Positions 42,989 through 51,772 of a DNA stretch of 64,000 nucleotides are shown here, in pieces (the stretch's first letter is position 1; every line of letters begins with the position of its first letter). Below the pieces are notes generated by a model, which searched no databases, was not told the origin of the DNA, and worked only from the letters and a program-made list of their open reading frames with translations. A program made the translations under genes and the position numbers. The stretch is from Fodinibacter sp963730365 (GTDB lineage: Bacteria > Actinomycetota > Actinomycetes > Actinomycetales > Dermatophilaceae). The stretch lies in NCBI GenBank assembly GCA_963730365.1, contig CAVSRM010000005.1, forward strand, positions 62,001-126,000, given 5' to 3'.

Positions 42989-45670
42989 GTGAGTCGTGCC
43001 TCCGTCATCCGTCGTGTCCTTTTGGGACTCCTCGCGCTCGTCGTCGTCGTCGCGCTCGTGGCCGGCGTCGTGGTCGTCACCGCGGTGCGTGACTCCTTGC
43101 CGAAGACCTCGGGTGAGATCGCCCTGACCGGCCTGGACGCGGAGGTCTCGGTGCTGCGGGACGAGAGCGGGATCCCGCACATCTACGGCGACAGCATCAC
43201 CGACCTGGCCAGGGCCCAGGGGTACGTGCACGCCCAGGAGCGGTTCTTCCAGATGGACCTGCGCCGGCACATCACCGCGGGCCGCCTCTCCGAGCTCGTC
43301 GGGCCGAGTGGGCTGGAGACCGACCGGGTGATCCGCACGATGGACTGGCGCGGGGTCGCGGAGCAGGAGCTGCCCACCCTCAAGCCGCAGACTCGCCAGG
43401 CGCTGCAGGCCTACGCCGACGGGGTCAACACCTACCTTCGTGGCCGCAGCCCGGGAGACGTCGCCCTGGAGTACACAGTGCTGGGGCTTCAGTTCCCGCT
43501 CGCCGATATCGAGGACTGGACCCCGGTCGACAGCCTCGCCTGGCTCAAGGCGATGGCCTGGGACCTGCGCGGCGACTACGCCGACGAGCTGGCACGGGCC
43601 CGACTCAGCGGCCGCCTCACACCGCAACAGATCGCCGCCCTCTACCCCCCCTACGACACCGACGCCCATCCTGCGATCCTTGCCACGGAGGACTGGTCTC
43701 CGGATGCCGCCAACGGCCTGACCCGCTCGTCGGTGCCCTCATCCCTCACCACCTCGTCCGTCGCCGACGGCGTGGGCGCTGCGGGGGCCGACCCGTCGGA
43801 TGCCGAGGCCCTGACCAGCACGGCCGCCAGTGCCGCCTATGCAGCGGTCCAGCGGGCCTTTGACGCGATCCCCCAGCTGGTGGGGCGCGGTGAGGGGGTG
43901 GGGTCCAACTCGTGGGTCGTCTCGGGGGCACGCTCGACAACGGGCATGCCGCTCATCGCGAACGACCCACACCTCGGTGTCGGCCAGCCGGGCATCTGGA
44001 TCCAGAACAGCCTGCACTGCCGCGCGGTCTCCGACGCGTGCCCCCTCGACGTGAGCGGGTTCTCCTTCGCCGGTGTCCCGGGAGTCGTCATCGGCCACAA
44101 CGGCGACATCGCGTGGGGCTTCACCAACCTCGGCCCGGACGTCACCGACTTCTACCTCGAACGGGTGGTCGGTGACACCTACCTGCGAGACCGCACCTGG
44201 GAGTCGGTCTCCACCCGCGAGGAGGTCATCAGGGTCGCCGGCGCGCCGGACCAGCGGATCACCGTCCGGTCCACGATCCACGGCCCGATCATGTCCGACG
44301 TCCTGGACTCGGTGGCCGAGGCCGGTCGCCGGGCGCCCACCGAGATCGAGGGTGACGAGAACGAGGCCTACTCCGTCTCGCTGGCCTGGACCGGGCTCAT
44401 CCCCGGTCAGACGGCCGACGCGATCCTCGACCTCAACCTGGCGAGCGACTTCGGCGAGTTCCGCGAGGCCGCGGCCTCCTTCGCGGTTCCTGCCCAGAAC
44501 CTGCTGTACGCCGACCGGGACGGTCACATCGGCTACCAGGCTCCGGGCCAGGTCCCGGTGCGCCGCCCGGCCCTGCCGTCCTCGCCCCCGGGCTACTGGC
44601 CCGCACCCGGGTGGGACTCCTCCTACGACTGGACCGGCTTGGTGAGCTTCGACGAGCTCCCCTGGGTGCTGGACCCCGAGGACGGTGTCATCGTCGCGGC
44701 GAACCAGCAGGTCACTGCCAGTGCGACCCCGTTCCTCACGACCGAGTGGGACGCAGGGTGGCGGTCCACCCGGATCGGTGAGCGGCTTGCGGAGATCGAT
44801 CGGGTCAGCCCCGAGGACATGGCGCAGATCCAGATGGACGACCAGAACCCCTTCGCCAAGATCCTCGTGCCGGCGCTGCTCGGCGTGCCTCTCAACGCCC
44901 TCGAGTCCGACACCTCGACCGCCGAGCTGTTCGAGTTCACCGAAGAGGCGCGCGAGCTCCTGCGCGACTGGGACTACACCACACCGGCGGGGGACTCCGA
45001 CCAGGGCGCGGCCGCCGCCTACTACAACGCCGTGTGGCGAAACCTGCTCGAGCTGCTCTTCAACGACGAGCTGCCGGCGGGCCTGAAAGCCGACGGGGGA
45101 GCGCGCTGGCGGGCTGCCGTGGAGCAGCTCCTCAGCGACCCCGAGAGCGACTGGTGGGACAACAAGCTGACCCCGAACGTGACCGAGGGCAAGAACGAGA
45201 TCCTGCGCCAGGCCCTCGTCGAGGCGAGGCTCGAGCTGACCAAGCAGCTCGGCAAGGACCCCGGCAACTGGCAGTGGGGAAAGATCCACACCCTCGATCT
45301 TCAGCACCCGGTGCTCGGCGGTGAGGACGTCCCCTCGGTGGTCCGCTGGCTCTTCAACGCCGGGCCCTACGACATGCCCGGAGGCTCGGCGATCGTCAAC
45401 GCGAACGGGTGGGACGCGAGCGTGGGCTACGAGGTCGACTGGGCCCCCTCGATGCGCATGGTGGTGGACCTCTCCGACCTCGACGCCTCGACGTGGATCA
45501 ACCAGACCGGGGTGAGCGGTCACCCCGCCGACGACCACTACGCCGACCAGGTCGACGACTGGGTCAACGGCCAGCAGCGACCCTGGCCGTTCTCCGAGGA
45601 GGCCGTGCGAGATACGGACCCGCAGGTCCTGACCCTGCTGCCCGACACCGGGCAGGCCATCGGCAGGTAG
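42989..45670 (+). CDS. Penicillin acylase family Ntn hydrolase
   Basis: 893 aa from GTG 42989. An N-terminal TM/signal segment LLGLLALVVVVALVAGVVVVTAV is followed by VSVLRDESGIPHIYGDSITDLARAQGYVHAQERFFQMDLRRHITAGRLSELVG, the alpha-chain start. The autocatalytic site is GEGVG/SNSWVVSG: Ser306 becomes the N-terminal nucleophile of the beta chain. GVPGVVIGHNGDIAWGFTN and late NANGW/APSMRMVVDLSD are family blocks. These secreted or membrane-anchored amidases hydrolyse acylated amides, including N-acyl homoserine lactones and beta-lactams; the true substrate is unknown. Divergent from the antiporter. Confidence 0.92.
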   Translation: MSRASVIRRVLLGLLALVVVVALVAGVVVVTAVRDSLPKTSGEIALTGLDAEVSVLRDESGIPHIYGDSITDLARAQGYVHAQERFFQMDLRRHITAGRLSELVGPSGLETDRVIRTMDWRGVAEQELPTLKPQTRQALQAYADGVNTYLRGRSPGDVALEYTVLGLQFPLADIEDWTPVDSLAWLKAMAWDLRGDYADELARARLSGRLTPQQIAALYPPYDTDAHPAILATEDWSPDAANGLTRSSVPSSLTTSSVADGVGAAGADPSDAEALTSTAASAAYAAVQRAFDAIPQLVGRGEGVGSNSWVVSGARSTTGMPLIANDPHLGVGQPGIWIQNSLHCRAVSDACPLDVSGFSFAGVPGVVIGHNGDIAWGFTNLGPDVTDFYLERVVGDTYLRDRTWESVSTREEVIRVAGAPDQRITVRSTIHGPIMSDVLDSVAEAGRRAPTEIEGDENEAYSVSLAWTGLIPGQTADAILDLNLASDFGEFREAAASFAVPAQNLLYADRDGHIGYQAPGQVPVRRPALPSSPPGYWPAPGWDSSYDWTGLVSFDELPWVLDPEDGVIVAANQQVTASATPFLTTEWDAGWRSTRIGERLAEIDRVSPEDMAQIQMDDQNPFAKILVPALLGVPLNALESDTSTAELFEFTEEARELLRDWDYTTPAGDSDQGAAAAYYNAVWRNLLELLFNDELPAGLKADGGARWRAAVEQLLSDPESDWWDNKLTPNVTEGKNEILRQALVEARLELTKQLGKDPGNWQWGKIHTLDLQHPVLGGEDVPSVVRWLFNAGPYDMPGGSAIVNANGWDASVGYEVDWAPSMRMVVDLSDLDASTWINQTGVSGHPADDHYADQVDDWVNGQQRPWPFSEEAVRDTDPQVLTLLPDTGQAIGR

Positions 45671-45679
45671 CGGCTCCGC

Positions 45680-46249
45680 TCAGCCAGCCGGCGACGGGCG
45701 GAGGTCCTGCACGCCGTCGGCGGTGAGCACCAGGTCGACCGGCACGTCGTGCGGCTCCCTCGGAAGCGCCTCGGCGCGCACCTCACCCGGGTGCAGCAGG
45801 ACGGCCACCGGCGTCCCTTGCCGCCGGCGGGGGAGGGCCTTGTCGTAGCACCCGCCGCCCTGGCCCATCCGGGTCCGGAGGAGGTCGACCGCCAGCCCCG
45901 GGGCGAGGACGAGGTCCACCGAGCCGATGGCCCGCTTGCCGAGCCGGCGCGCACCCGGATCCGCCGCGTCGTGCCAGTCCAGGTCGAGATCCGGCTCGGT
46001 CACGGGCAGCAGGACCCGGATGCCGCGAGCGGCCAGCCGTGCGTTGACCTCGTCGGTGGGCGGCTCACCCGGCACCGCGTCGTACGACGTGACGCTCGAC
46101 CCGGGTCCCAGCCCGAGGGACTCGACCAGGGCCAGGGCGTGATCCGCCAACGAGATTGCGTCGTCGGCGGCCTCTCGGCCGGCGGCCAGCTCGCGTCGAC
46201 GCGCCCGGAGGTGCGAACGCAGCTGCTTCTTGGACGGATCATTGGTCAC
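45680..46249 (-). CDS. 5-formyltetrahydrofolate cyclo-ligase
   Basis: 189 aa. KKQLRSHLRARRREL at the N-terminus, the substrate-loop region VTSYDAVPGEPPTDEVNARLAARGIRVLLPVTEPDLDLDWHD, VDLVLAPGLAVDLLRTRMGQGGGCYDKAL with the ATP-binding GQGGGxYD, and VDLVLTADGVQDL at the end. It converts 5-formyl-THF to 5,10-methenyl-THF with ATP. It faces the UGPase gene across 23 bases, the same order as Rv0992c-galU in mycobacteria. Confidence 0.94.
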   Translation of the reverse strand: MTNDPSKKQLRSHLRARRRELAAGREAADDAISLADHALALVESLGLGPGSSVTSYDAVPGEPPTDEVNARLAARGIRVLLPVTEPDLDLDWHDAADPGARRLGKRAIGSVDLVLAPGLAVDLLRTRMGQGGGCYDKALPRRRQGTPVAVLLHPGEVRAEALPREPHDVPVDLVLTADGVQDLRPSPAG

Positions 46250-46272
46250 TCAGGCATCGTAGGGTGGCCGTC

Positions 46273-47655
46273 ATGAGCGAGGACGGGCTGCGGGCGGCCA
46301 CGGCGAAGATGCGGGCCGCCGGAGTGTCGGACCTCGCCATCGACGTGTTCTCGGCCTTCCACGCCCAGCTCCGGGCCGACGTCACGGGGACGGTCCCCGA
46401 GGCCGACATCGAGCCGCTGGTCGACGTGCCTCACCTCGAGGAGCTGGAGGTCTCGCAGGCCGAGGTCCGCGACGCCCTCGCGCGCACGGTCGTCATCAAG
46501 CTCAACGGCGGGTTGGGAACGGGCATGGGGGTGCACGGACCGAAGACGGCGCTCGAGGTGCGCGACGGGATGACCTTCCTCGACGTCATCGCTCGCCAGC
46601 TCCTCGCCCTTCGCCGTGACCACCACGTCAGCACCCCGCTGGTGCTCATGGACTCCTTCAGGACCCGGAACCAATCCCTCGAGATCCTCGGGCGGCACCC
46701 CGGGCTCGAGGTCGACGGCCTACCGCTGGACTTCCTGCAGAGCATGGAGCCCAAGCTCCGCGCCGACGACCTCTCGCCCGTCTCATGGCCCGCTGACCCC
46801 GACCTGGAGTGGTGTCCGCCCGGACACGGGGACATCTACGTGGCCCTGCCCACGACCGGACTCCTCGGCGCGCTCCGGGCGCGGGGCGTCCGGTACGCCT
46901 TCCTCTCCAACGCCGACAACCTCGGCGCCACGTGCGAGGGCGACATACCGGCGTGGATGGCTCGCGAGGGCATCCCCTACGTCGCCGAGGTCAGTGCCCG
47001 CACCCGCAACGACCGCAAGGGCGGGCACCTCGCGGTGCGTCGTGCCGACGACCGGCTGGTCCTGCGCGACAGTGCCATGGTCGAGCCGGGTGAGGAGCAC
47101 TACTTCCAGGACATCGAGCGCCACCCGTGGTTCCACACCAACAACCTCTGGATCGACCTCGACGTCCTGGCGGCGCGGCTCGAGGAGCGGAACGGCGTCC
47201 TCGGGCTGCCGATCATCGTCAACCGCAAGACCGTCGACCCCACCCGCCCCGACTCGACCCCGGTGGTCCAGGTGGAGTCCGCGATGGGTGCGGCCATCGA
47301 GGTGTTCGACGGGTCCCGGGCCATCGCCGTCGACCGCAGCAGGTTCCGACCGGTCAAGACGACCAACGAGCTGCTCCTGCTGCGCTCGGACGTCTACCGG
47401 ATCAGTGACGACGGCCTCGTCGAGTCCACGATCACCCACGCGGAGCCGTTCGTCGACCTCTCCCGCGCCTACCGGTTCGTGGACGACTTCGACGTGCGCT
47501 TCCCACACGGTGTCCCCTCGATCAGCCGCTGTTCCAGTCTTCGCGTCGAGGGTGACACGACGTTCGGCTCGGCCGTCACCTGCGTCGGCGACGTGACCGT
47601 CACGGCCGACGTCTCGAGCGTCCCGCCCGGGACGGTCCTCGAGGGAGAGCTCTGA
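46273..47655 (+). CDS. UTP-glucose-1-phosphate uridylyltransferase (UDPGP family)
   Basis: 460 aa. The nucleotide loop is VVIKLNGGLGTGMGVHGPKTALEVRDGMTFLDV. PLVLMDSFRTRNQSLEIL, YVALPTTGLLGALRARGVRYAFLSNADNLGATC and KGGHLAVRRADDRLVLRDSAMVEPGEEHYFQDI are the eukaryotic-type UDPGP sugar and metal sites, distinct from bacterial GalU. The C-terminus has beta-helix character. It makes UDP-glucose for glycan and trehalose synthesis. Its stop overlaps the next ATG (TGATG), beginning a tightly coupled operon. Confidence 0.92.
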   Translation: MSEDGLRAATAKMRAAGVSDLAIDVFSAFHAQLRADVTGTVPEADIEPLVDVPHLEELEVSQAEVRDALARTVVIKLNGGLGTGMGVHGPKTALEVRDGMTFLDVIARQLLALRRDHHVSTPLVLMDSFRTRNQSLEILGRHPGLEVDGLPLDFLQSMEPKLRADDLSPVSWPADPDLEWCPPGHGDIYVALPTTGLLGALRARGVRYAFLSNADNLGATCEGDIPAWMAREGIPYVAEVSARTRNDRKGGHLAVRRADDRLVLRDSAMVEPGEEHYFQDIERHPWFHTNNLWIDLDVLAARLEERNGVLGLPIIVNRKTVDPTRPDSTPVVQVESAMGAAIEVFDGSRAIAVDRSRFRPVKTTNELLLLRSDVYRISDDGLVESTITHAEPFVDLSRAYRFVDDFDVRFPHGVPSISRCSSLRVEGDTTFGSAVTCVGDVTVTADVSSVPPGTVLEGEL

Positions 47656-48875
47656 TGCGATCGCTCGCCGAGCACCGCGACGCGGTCCTGGCCCTCGTGC
47701 GACCGCTGCCTCCGACCACCGTGCGGGTGGGCGACGCGCTCGGGCTCGTGCTGGCGGCCGACGCCACCGCCGCCGTCGACCTCCCCGGTTTCGACAACTC
47801 GGCCATGGACGGGTACGCGGTGCGCGCCGCCGACCTCGCGGGCGCTGCGCCCGGGTCGCCGATCACCCTTCCGGTCGACGGTGACATCGCTGCCGGAGAC
47901 ACCGTGGTGCACGTGCTCGCGCCCGGCCGCGCGCTACGGATCATGACCGGGGCGCCCCTCCCCGACGGCGCCGACGCGGTCGTGCCCGTCGAGGCGACCG
48001 ACGGCGGTGCCACGACGGTCTCGGTCACCCTGGCACCCGAGGTCGGCCGTCACCTGAGGCACCGGGGTGAGGACGTGTGCGAGGGCACGGTGGTCCTGCG
48101 GTCCGGCATCCGCCTCGGGCCCGGGCACCTCGCCCTCGTGGCCGCGGCCAACGTCGCCGAGGTGCAGGTGCACCCCCGCCCGCGGGTCGCCGTCGTGTCC
48201 ACCGGCGACGAGCTCGTCGAACCCGGCTCGTCGCTGCGGCACGGGCAGATCGTCGACTCCAACCACGTCATGCTGTGCGCCCTCGTCGAGGCGGCGGGGG
48301 CCGAGGTCGCCGGGTCGGCCCGCCTCAGGGACGACGGGCCACAGATGCGGGCCCTGCTGGCCGACCTGCCCGGCCATCCCGACCTGGTCCTCACCAGCGG
48401 TGGGGTGTCGATGGGCGCCTATGACACGGTCAAGGAAGTGCTCACGGCCGACGGGGGAGTGGAGTTCGTCAAGGTCGCGATGCGGCCGGGTATGCCGCAG
48501 GGCTGCGGGGTCGTCGGCCCGCGCCGCACCCCCGTGGTCACCCTCCCGGGCAACCCGGTGAGCTCGTTCGCGTCGTTCCACGTCTTCGTGCTCCCCGCCC
48601 TGCGAGCCCTCGCCGGCCTCGACCCCGACGACGACGGAGCGTTCGAGTCCGTGGCCGGCACGGCCTGGGATGCCGCCCCCGGCAAGGTCGAGCTGACCCG
48701 GGTCGTGGAGCAGCAGGGCCGGGTGCGGCCCTCGGGCGGCCAGGGGTCGCACGTGCTCGGAGCCCTCGCCGGAGCGACCGCGCTGGCGGTCGTGCCGGTG
48801 GAGCTGGCGCGGGTCGAGGAGGGGGACCGTCTTCGCTGCCTCCCGCTCCTCGGGCAGGATCGACACCATGGCTGA
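47655..48875 (+). CDS. MoeA/gephyrin-like protein (molybdopterin molybdotransferase or Glp)
   Basis: 406 aa. PGFDNSAMDGYAVRAADLAG, RIMTGAPLPDGADAVVPVE, HLRHRGEDVCEGTVVLRSG, VSTGDELVEPGSSLRHGQIVDSN, VLTSGGVSMGAYDTVKEVL and TLPGNPVSSFASFHVFVLPAL cover all four MoeA domains with active-site Asp and Gly loops intact. MoeA inserts molybdate into adenylated molybdopterin. In this same gene order in corynebacteria a MoeA paralogue (Glp) instead binds FtsZ and the membrane protein GlpR, which is encoded four genes downstream here. Moco synthesis, division, or both are possible; the moaC and mogA neighbours keep the Moco reading alive. Confidence 0.9.
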   Translation: MRSLAEHRDAVLALVRPLPPTTVRVGDALGLVLAADATAAVDLPGFDNSAMDGYAVRAADLAGAAPGSPITLPVDGDIAAGDTVVHVLAPGRALRIMTGAPLPDGADAVVPVEATDGGATTVSVTLAPEVGRHLRHRGEDVCEGTVVLRSGIRLGPGHLALVAAANVAEVQVHPRPRVAVVSTGDELVEPGSSLRHGQIVDSNHVMLCALVEAAGAEVAGSARLRDDGPQMRALLADLPGHPDLVLTSGGVSMGAYDTVKEVLTADGGVEFVKVAMRPGMPQGCGVVGPRRTPVVTLPGNPVSSFASFHVFVLPALRALAGLDPDDDGAFESVAGTAWDAAPGKVELTRVVEQQGRVRPSGGQGSHVLGALAGATALAVVPVELARVEEGDRLRCLPLLGQDRHHG

Positions 48876-49356
48876 CGAACGACGCGGGGCGGCCGGGCTC
48901 ACCCACGTGCGCGCCGACGGCACCGCCCACATGGTCGACGTCTCGGCGAAGGCGGTCACGGCCCGCCAGGCCTCCGCCGCCGGTCGGGTGCTGCTCTCAC
49001 CGGCCGCGGTCTCGGCCCTCCGGGGCGGTACGGTCCCCAAGGGCGACGCGTTGGCCGTGGCCCGGGTGGCCGGCATCCAGGCCGTCAAGCGCACGCCCGA
49101 CCTCATCCCGCTCGCCCACCCCGTGGCCGTCCATGCCGTCGAGGTCGACCTCGACGTCGTCGACTCGGGGGTGGAGATCTCGGCGACGGTGCGCACCGCC
49201 GACCGCACGGGCATCGAGATGGAGGCCCTCACCGCGGTGGCGGTCGCGGCGCTGGCTCTCATCGACATGGTCAAGGCGGTCGATCGCCACGCTCGCGTCA
49301 TGGACGTGCGAGTCACCGCCAAGTCCGGTGGCCGCTCCGGGGACTGGCGCGAGTGA
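48868..49356 (+). CDS. moaC: Cyclic pyranopterin monophosphate synthase
   Basis: 162 aa. LTHVRADGTAHMVDVSAKAVTARQASAAG at the start, KGDALAVARVAGIQAVKRTPDLIPLAHPV with the active-site Lys/His segment, and TADRTGIEMEALTAVAVAALALIDMVKAVDRHARVMDVRVTAKSGGRSGDW, which closes with the conserved KSGG. It converts the MoaA product to cPMP. The ATG overlaps the MoeA stop by 8 bases and its own stop overlaps mogA, so all are co-translated. MoaA is not in the window. Confidence 0.95.
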   Translation: MADERRGAAGLTHVRADGTAHMVDVSAKAVTARQASAAGRVLLSPAAVSALRGGTVPKGDALAVARVAGIQAVKRTPDLIPLAHPVAVHAVEVDLDVVDSGVEISATVRTADRTGIEMEALTAVAVAALALIDMVKAVDRHARVMDVRVTAKSGGRSGDWRE

Positions 49357-49853
49357 CGACCTCGAGCCCATCGCTGGCCGGACGAACTGCCCGTGTCGTC
49401 ACGTGCTCGACCCGGGCCGCAGCCGGCATCTACCCCGACCGCGGAGGTGTGCTCCTCGTCGCCACGCTCCGCGACTGGGGCTGCGAGGTCCCCGACGCGG
49501 CGGTCGTCCCGGATGGCCCCGAAGTCGCCACGGCGATTCGTGCTGCCGTGGAGGATGCGCCTGACCTCGTGCTGACAACCGGCGGCACCGGGCTCACCCC
49601 CACCGATGGCACCCCCGAGGCCACCCTGCCGCTGCTCGACCGACCCGTCCCGGGGATCGCCGAGGCGATCCGGGCCGCCGGTGTGGCGCACGGCATCCCC
49701 ACGGCCATCCTCTCCCGTGGTGTGGCCGGCCTCAGCGGTCGCACGCTCGTCGTCAACCTCCCGGGCTCGACCGGTGGGGTGAGGGATGCCCTGGGAGTGC
49801 TCGCGGACGTGCTCCCGCACGCGCTCAGCCAGGCCCACGGGGGCGACCACTGA
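49353..49853 (+). CDS. Molybdopterin adenylyltransferase (MogA/MoaB family)
   Basis: 166 aa from GTG 49353. ARVVTCSTRAAAGIYPDRGGVLLVATLRDWG is the GIYxDRSG-like start, and LVLTTGGTGLTPTDGTPEATLPLLDRPVPGIAEAIR holds the catalytic TTGGTG and the PT motif. SGRTLVVNLPGSTGGVRDALGVLADVLPHAL is the C-terminal MPT-binding part. It adenylates molybdopterin before MoeA inserts molybdate. Its stop overlaps the next ATG. Confidence 0.92.
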   Translation: MTTSSPSLAGRTARVVTCSTRAAAGIYPDRGGVLLVATLRDWGCEVPDAAVVPDGPEVATAIRAAVEDAPDLVLTTGGTGLTPTDGTPEATLPLLDRPVPGIAEAIRAAGVAHGIPTAILSRGVAGLSGRTLVVNLPGSTGGVRDALGVLADVLPHALSQAHGGDH

Positions 49854-50560
49854 TGTGGCGGCGCTGGCCCGGGAGTCGGCGCGGGGCCACGGAGGCACCC
49901 CGCCCCGAGTGGCAGTGGCCGCTGCGCCTGACGGGGGAGACGCCCAGGGGTCTGCAGGTCGTCCTGCGCCCGCTCGTCGTCGCGGACGCTCCTGTCTTCC
50001 ACGCGGTGCGGCGCGCGAACGCGTCGTGGCTGGAGCCGTGGGACGCCACCTCGCCCGACCCCGATGCGCCCGCGCGGAGTTTCAAGGACCTCGTGGCGCA
50101 CTACGACGCCGAGGCAGCGGCGGGGAGGTCCCTGCCCCTCGTCATCGAGGTCGACGGCCGGCTCGTCGGCCAGGTCTCGTTCGGCTCGATCGTGCTGGGC
50201 TCCTTCCGCTCGTGCTTCGTCGGATACTGGGTCAGCCGCTCCATGGCAGGCCAGGGTGTCGTGCCGGCGGCGGTGGCCCTCGCCGGCGACCACCTCATGG
50301 GCCCAGTGGGTCTGCACCGCCTCGAGGTCAACATCCGACCGGAGAACACCGCGAGCCTGGCGGTGGTCCGCAAGCTCGGCTTCCGCAGCGAGGGCCTCCG
50401 CCCTCACTTCCTGCACATCGACGGCGCATGGCGCCACCACCGGTCGTTCGCGCTGACGACGGAGGACCTCGCGGGTGAGACGCTCATGGCACGGCTGACC
50501 CAGTCGTCACACGAGTCACTTCCGCGACACACCGGCGGGGGTCCGGCGCACGGCGCCTGA
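49853..50560 (+). CDS. GNAT acetyltransferase, RimJ/RimL type
   Basis: 235 aa. The fold starts at VVLRPLVVADAPVFHAVRRANASWLEPWD. VIEVDGRLVGQVSFGSIVLGSFRSCFVGYWVSRSMAGQGVVPAAVALAGDHLM contains the acetyl-CoA loop (here MAGQGV in place of RGxG), and HRLEVNIRPENTASLAVVRKLGFRSEGLRPHFLHIDGAWRHHRSFAL is the typical RimJ end. It probably acetylates protein N-termini. Mycobacterial synteny (rimJ between moeA1 and the membrane protein gene) is the same. The 30 C-terminal residues are low-complexity. Confidence 0.9.
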   Translation: MWRRWPGSRRGATEAPRPEWQWPLRLTGETPRGLQVVLRPLVVADAPVFHAVRRANASWLEPWDATSPDPDAPARSFKDLVAHYDAEAAAGRSLPLVIEVDGRLVGQVSFGSIVLGSFRSCFVGYWVSRSMAGQGVVPAAVALAGDHLMGPVGLHRLEVNIRPENTASLAVVRKLGFRSEGLRPHFLHIDGAWRHHRSFALTTEDLAGETLMARLTQSSHESLPRHTGGGPAHGA

Positions 50561-50580
50561 CCCCGCCTACCGTCGGAGGC

Positions 50581-51759
50581 GTGCGGTCGCCCTCGAGCCT
50601 GATCTTCGTCGTTCTCCTCGGGGTCTGGGCTGCCTACTTCCTGCAGCACTGGATCCGTCGCAGGGACCACTTGGCCACCGCTCGGTCGGTCGACCAGTTC
50701 ACCGCTGCCATGCGCGTGCTGGAGCGACGGGACGTCGCTCCACGCACCGACCTGTCGACGCCCTCGCCGCCGTCCTATGCCGTGCACCCCCATCGCTCCG
50801 TGCGCCCGCAGGTCCTCGTCAAGCGCGCGGTGCCGGCGGAGAGCGCGGTCCGCCAGATGGTGTCCGCCCCGGGGGGTGTCGCGCCCGGCGTGGTGCAGGC
50901 CGAGGGTCGGACATCCGTGCCCCGCACCGCTGCTCACCCCGACGCGTCCGGCGTCCGGGCACCCCGCCGTGGCGAGCCCGAGCCCGAGGCGCCCCGTGGT
51001 GGCGGGCCCCGTCCAGCGACGCGGCCGTCTCCCTCTGGTCGCGCAGCCGCACGTGTCGGGATCCGGCCGAGCCGTCGCGTGCGGGGCCTGTTCGTGCTCG
51101 TCGCCGTGGCGGAGCTCCTGGCCATCGGCCCCCTCGTGGCCCTGTCGATGGCCCCGGTGTGGGTCCTCGCTCCCTCGCTGCTGGCCGCCGGCTGGGCCCT
51201 GGCCTGGCTGCGGTCCGGTGTGCGGGCCGAGCAGGCGGCGGCCAGGTCCCGGCGCCGACGTCCCACGCCGGGGGACCGGCGGGTGCCGGCTCCGTCGTCG
51301 GCGGCCAGCGATGTGGCGCACCGGGAGACGACCACGTCGGCCGCACCCGTGAGCGCGGCGGCACCGGCGGCCACGACGTCATCCGCGACCAGCACGACGT
51401 CCGCGGCCACGACGTCCCCCGAAACAGCGAAGCCCGCCGCGCAGCCGGCAGCCCGCTCCGGGACCGGCGACGCGGTCGGAGGCGGCGACCGCATCGACAT
51501 CGACATCGCGCAGGAGTCCCCGAGCCGAGCCCCGGAGGAGATCGTGGTCGAGGCAGCGCGTGAGGTCACGGGGCCGCTCGTCGACGAGGACGACATCCCG
51601 CTCACCTGGAACCCCGTGCCGGTGCCTCGCCCGACCTACACGATGAAGGCGAAAGCCGAGCGCCGCGACCCCGTCCCCGCCGACGTGACCCCCGCGGGCC
51701 AGCCGGCCGAGCGAGATGGCTCCACGGCATTCGCCGACCGGCGGGTCGCCGGGGCCTGA
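50581..51759 (+). CDS. SepX/GlpR-like divisome membrane protein
   Basis: 392 aa from GTG 50581. A TM helix at residues 4-22 leads into AAYFLQHWIRRRDHLATARSVDQFTAAMRVLERRD, the hallmark start of SepX (Streptomyces) and GlpR (Corynebacterium). A 120-residue Pro/Arg-rich region follows, then two TM helices (about 160-200, LFVLVAVAELLAIGPLVALSMAPVWVLAPSLLAAGWALAWL) and a long Ala/Thr tail. SepX stabilises division septa, and GlpR anchors the gephyrin-like Glp to the membrane. A MoeA-like gene lies in the same operon, so the pair may form a Glp-GlpR unit. Confidence 0.82.
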   Translation: MRSPSSLIFVVLLGVWAAYFLQHWIRRRDHLATARSVDQFTAAMRVLERRDVAPRTDLSTPSPPSYAVHPHRSVRPQVLVKRAVPAESAVRQMVSAPGGVAPGVVQAEGRTSVPRTAAHPDASGVRAPRRGEPEPEAPRGGGPRPATRPSPSGRAAARVGIRPSRRVRGLFVLVAVAELLAIGPLVALSMAPVWVLAPSLLAAGWALAWLRSGVRAEQAAARSRRRRPTPGDRRVPAPSSAASDVAHRETTTSAAPVSAAAPAATTSSATSTTSAATTSPETAKPAAQPAARSGTGDAVGGGDRIDIDIAQESPSRAPEEIVVEAAREVTGPLVDEDDIPLTWNPVPVPRPTYTMKAKAERRDPVPADVTPAGQPAERDGSTAFADRRVAGA

Positions 51760-51772
51760 AGCCCGCGAGCCC

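Noticed and set aside
41021..43669. 882-aa minus-strand frame across three genes
   Set aside because: It crosses the ABC ATPase, antiporter and acylase loci in the wrong frame and is Arg/Gly-rich.
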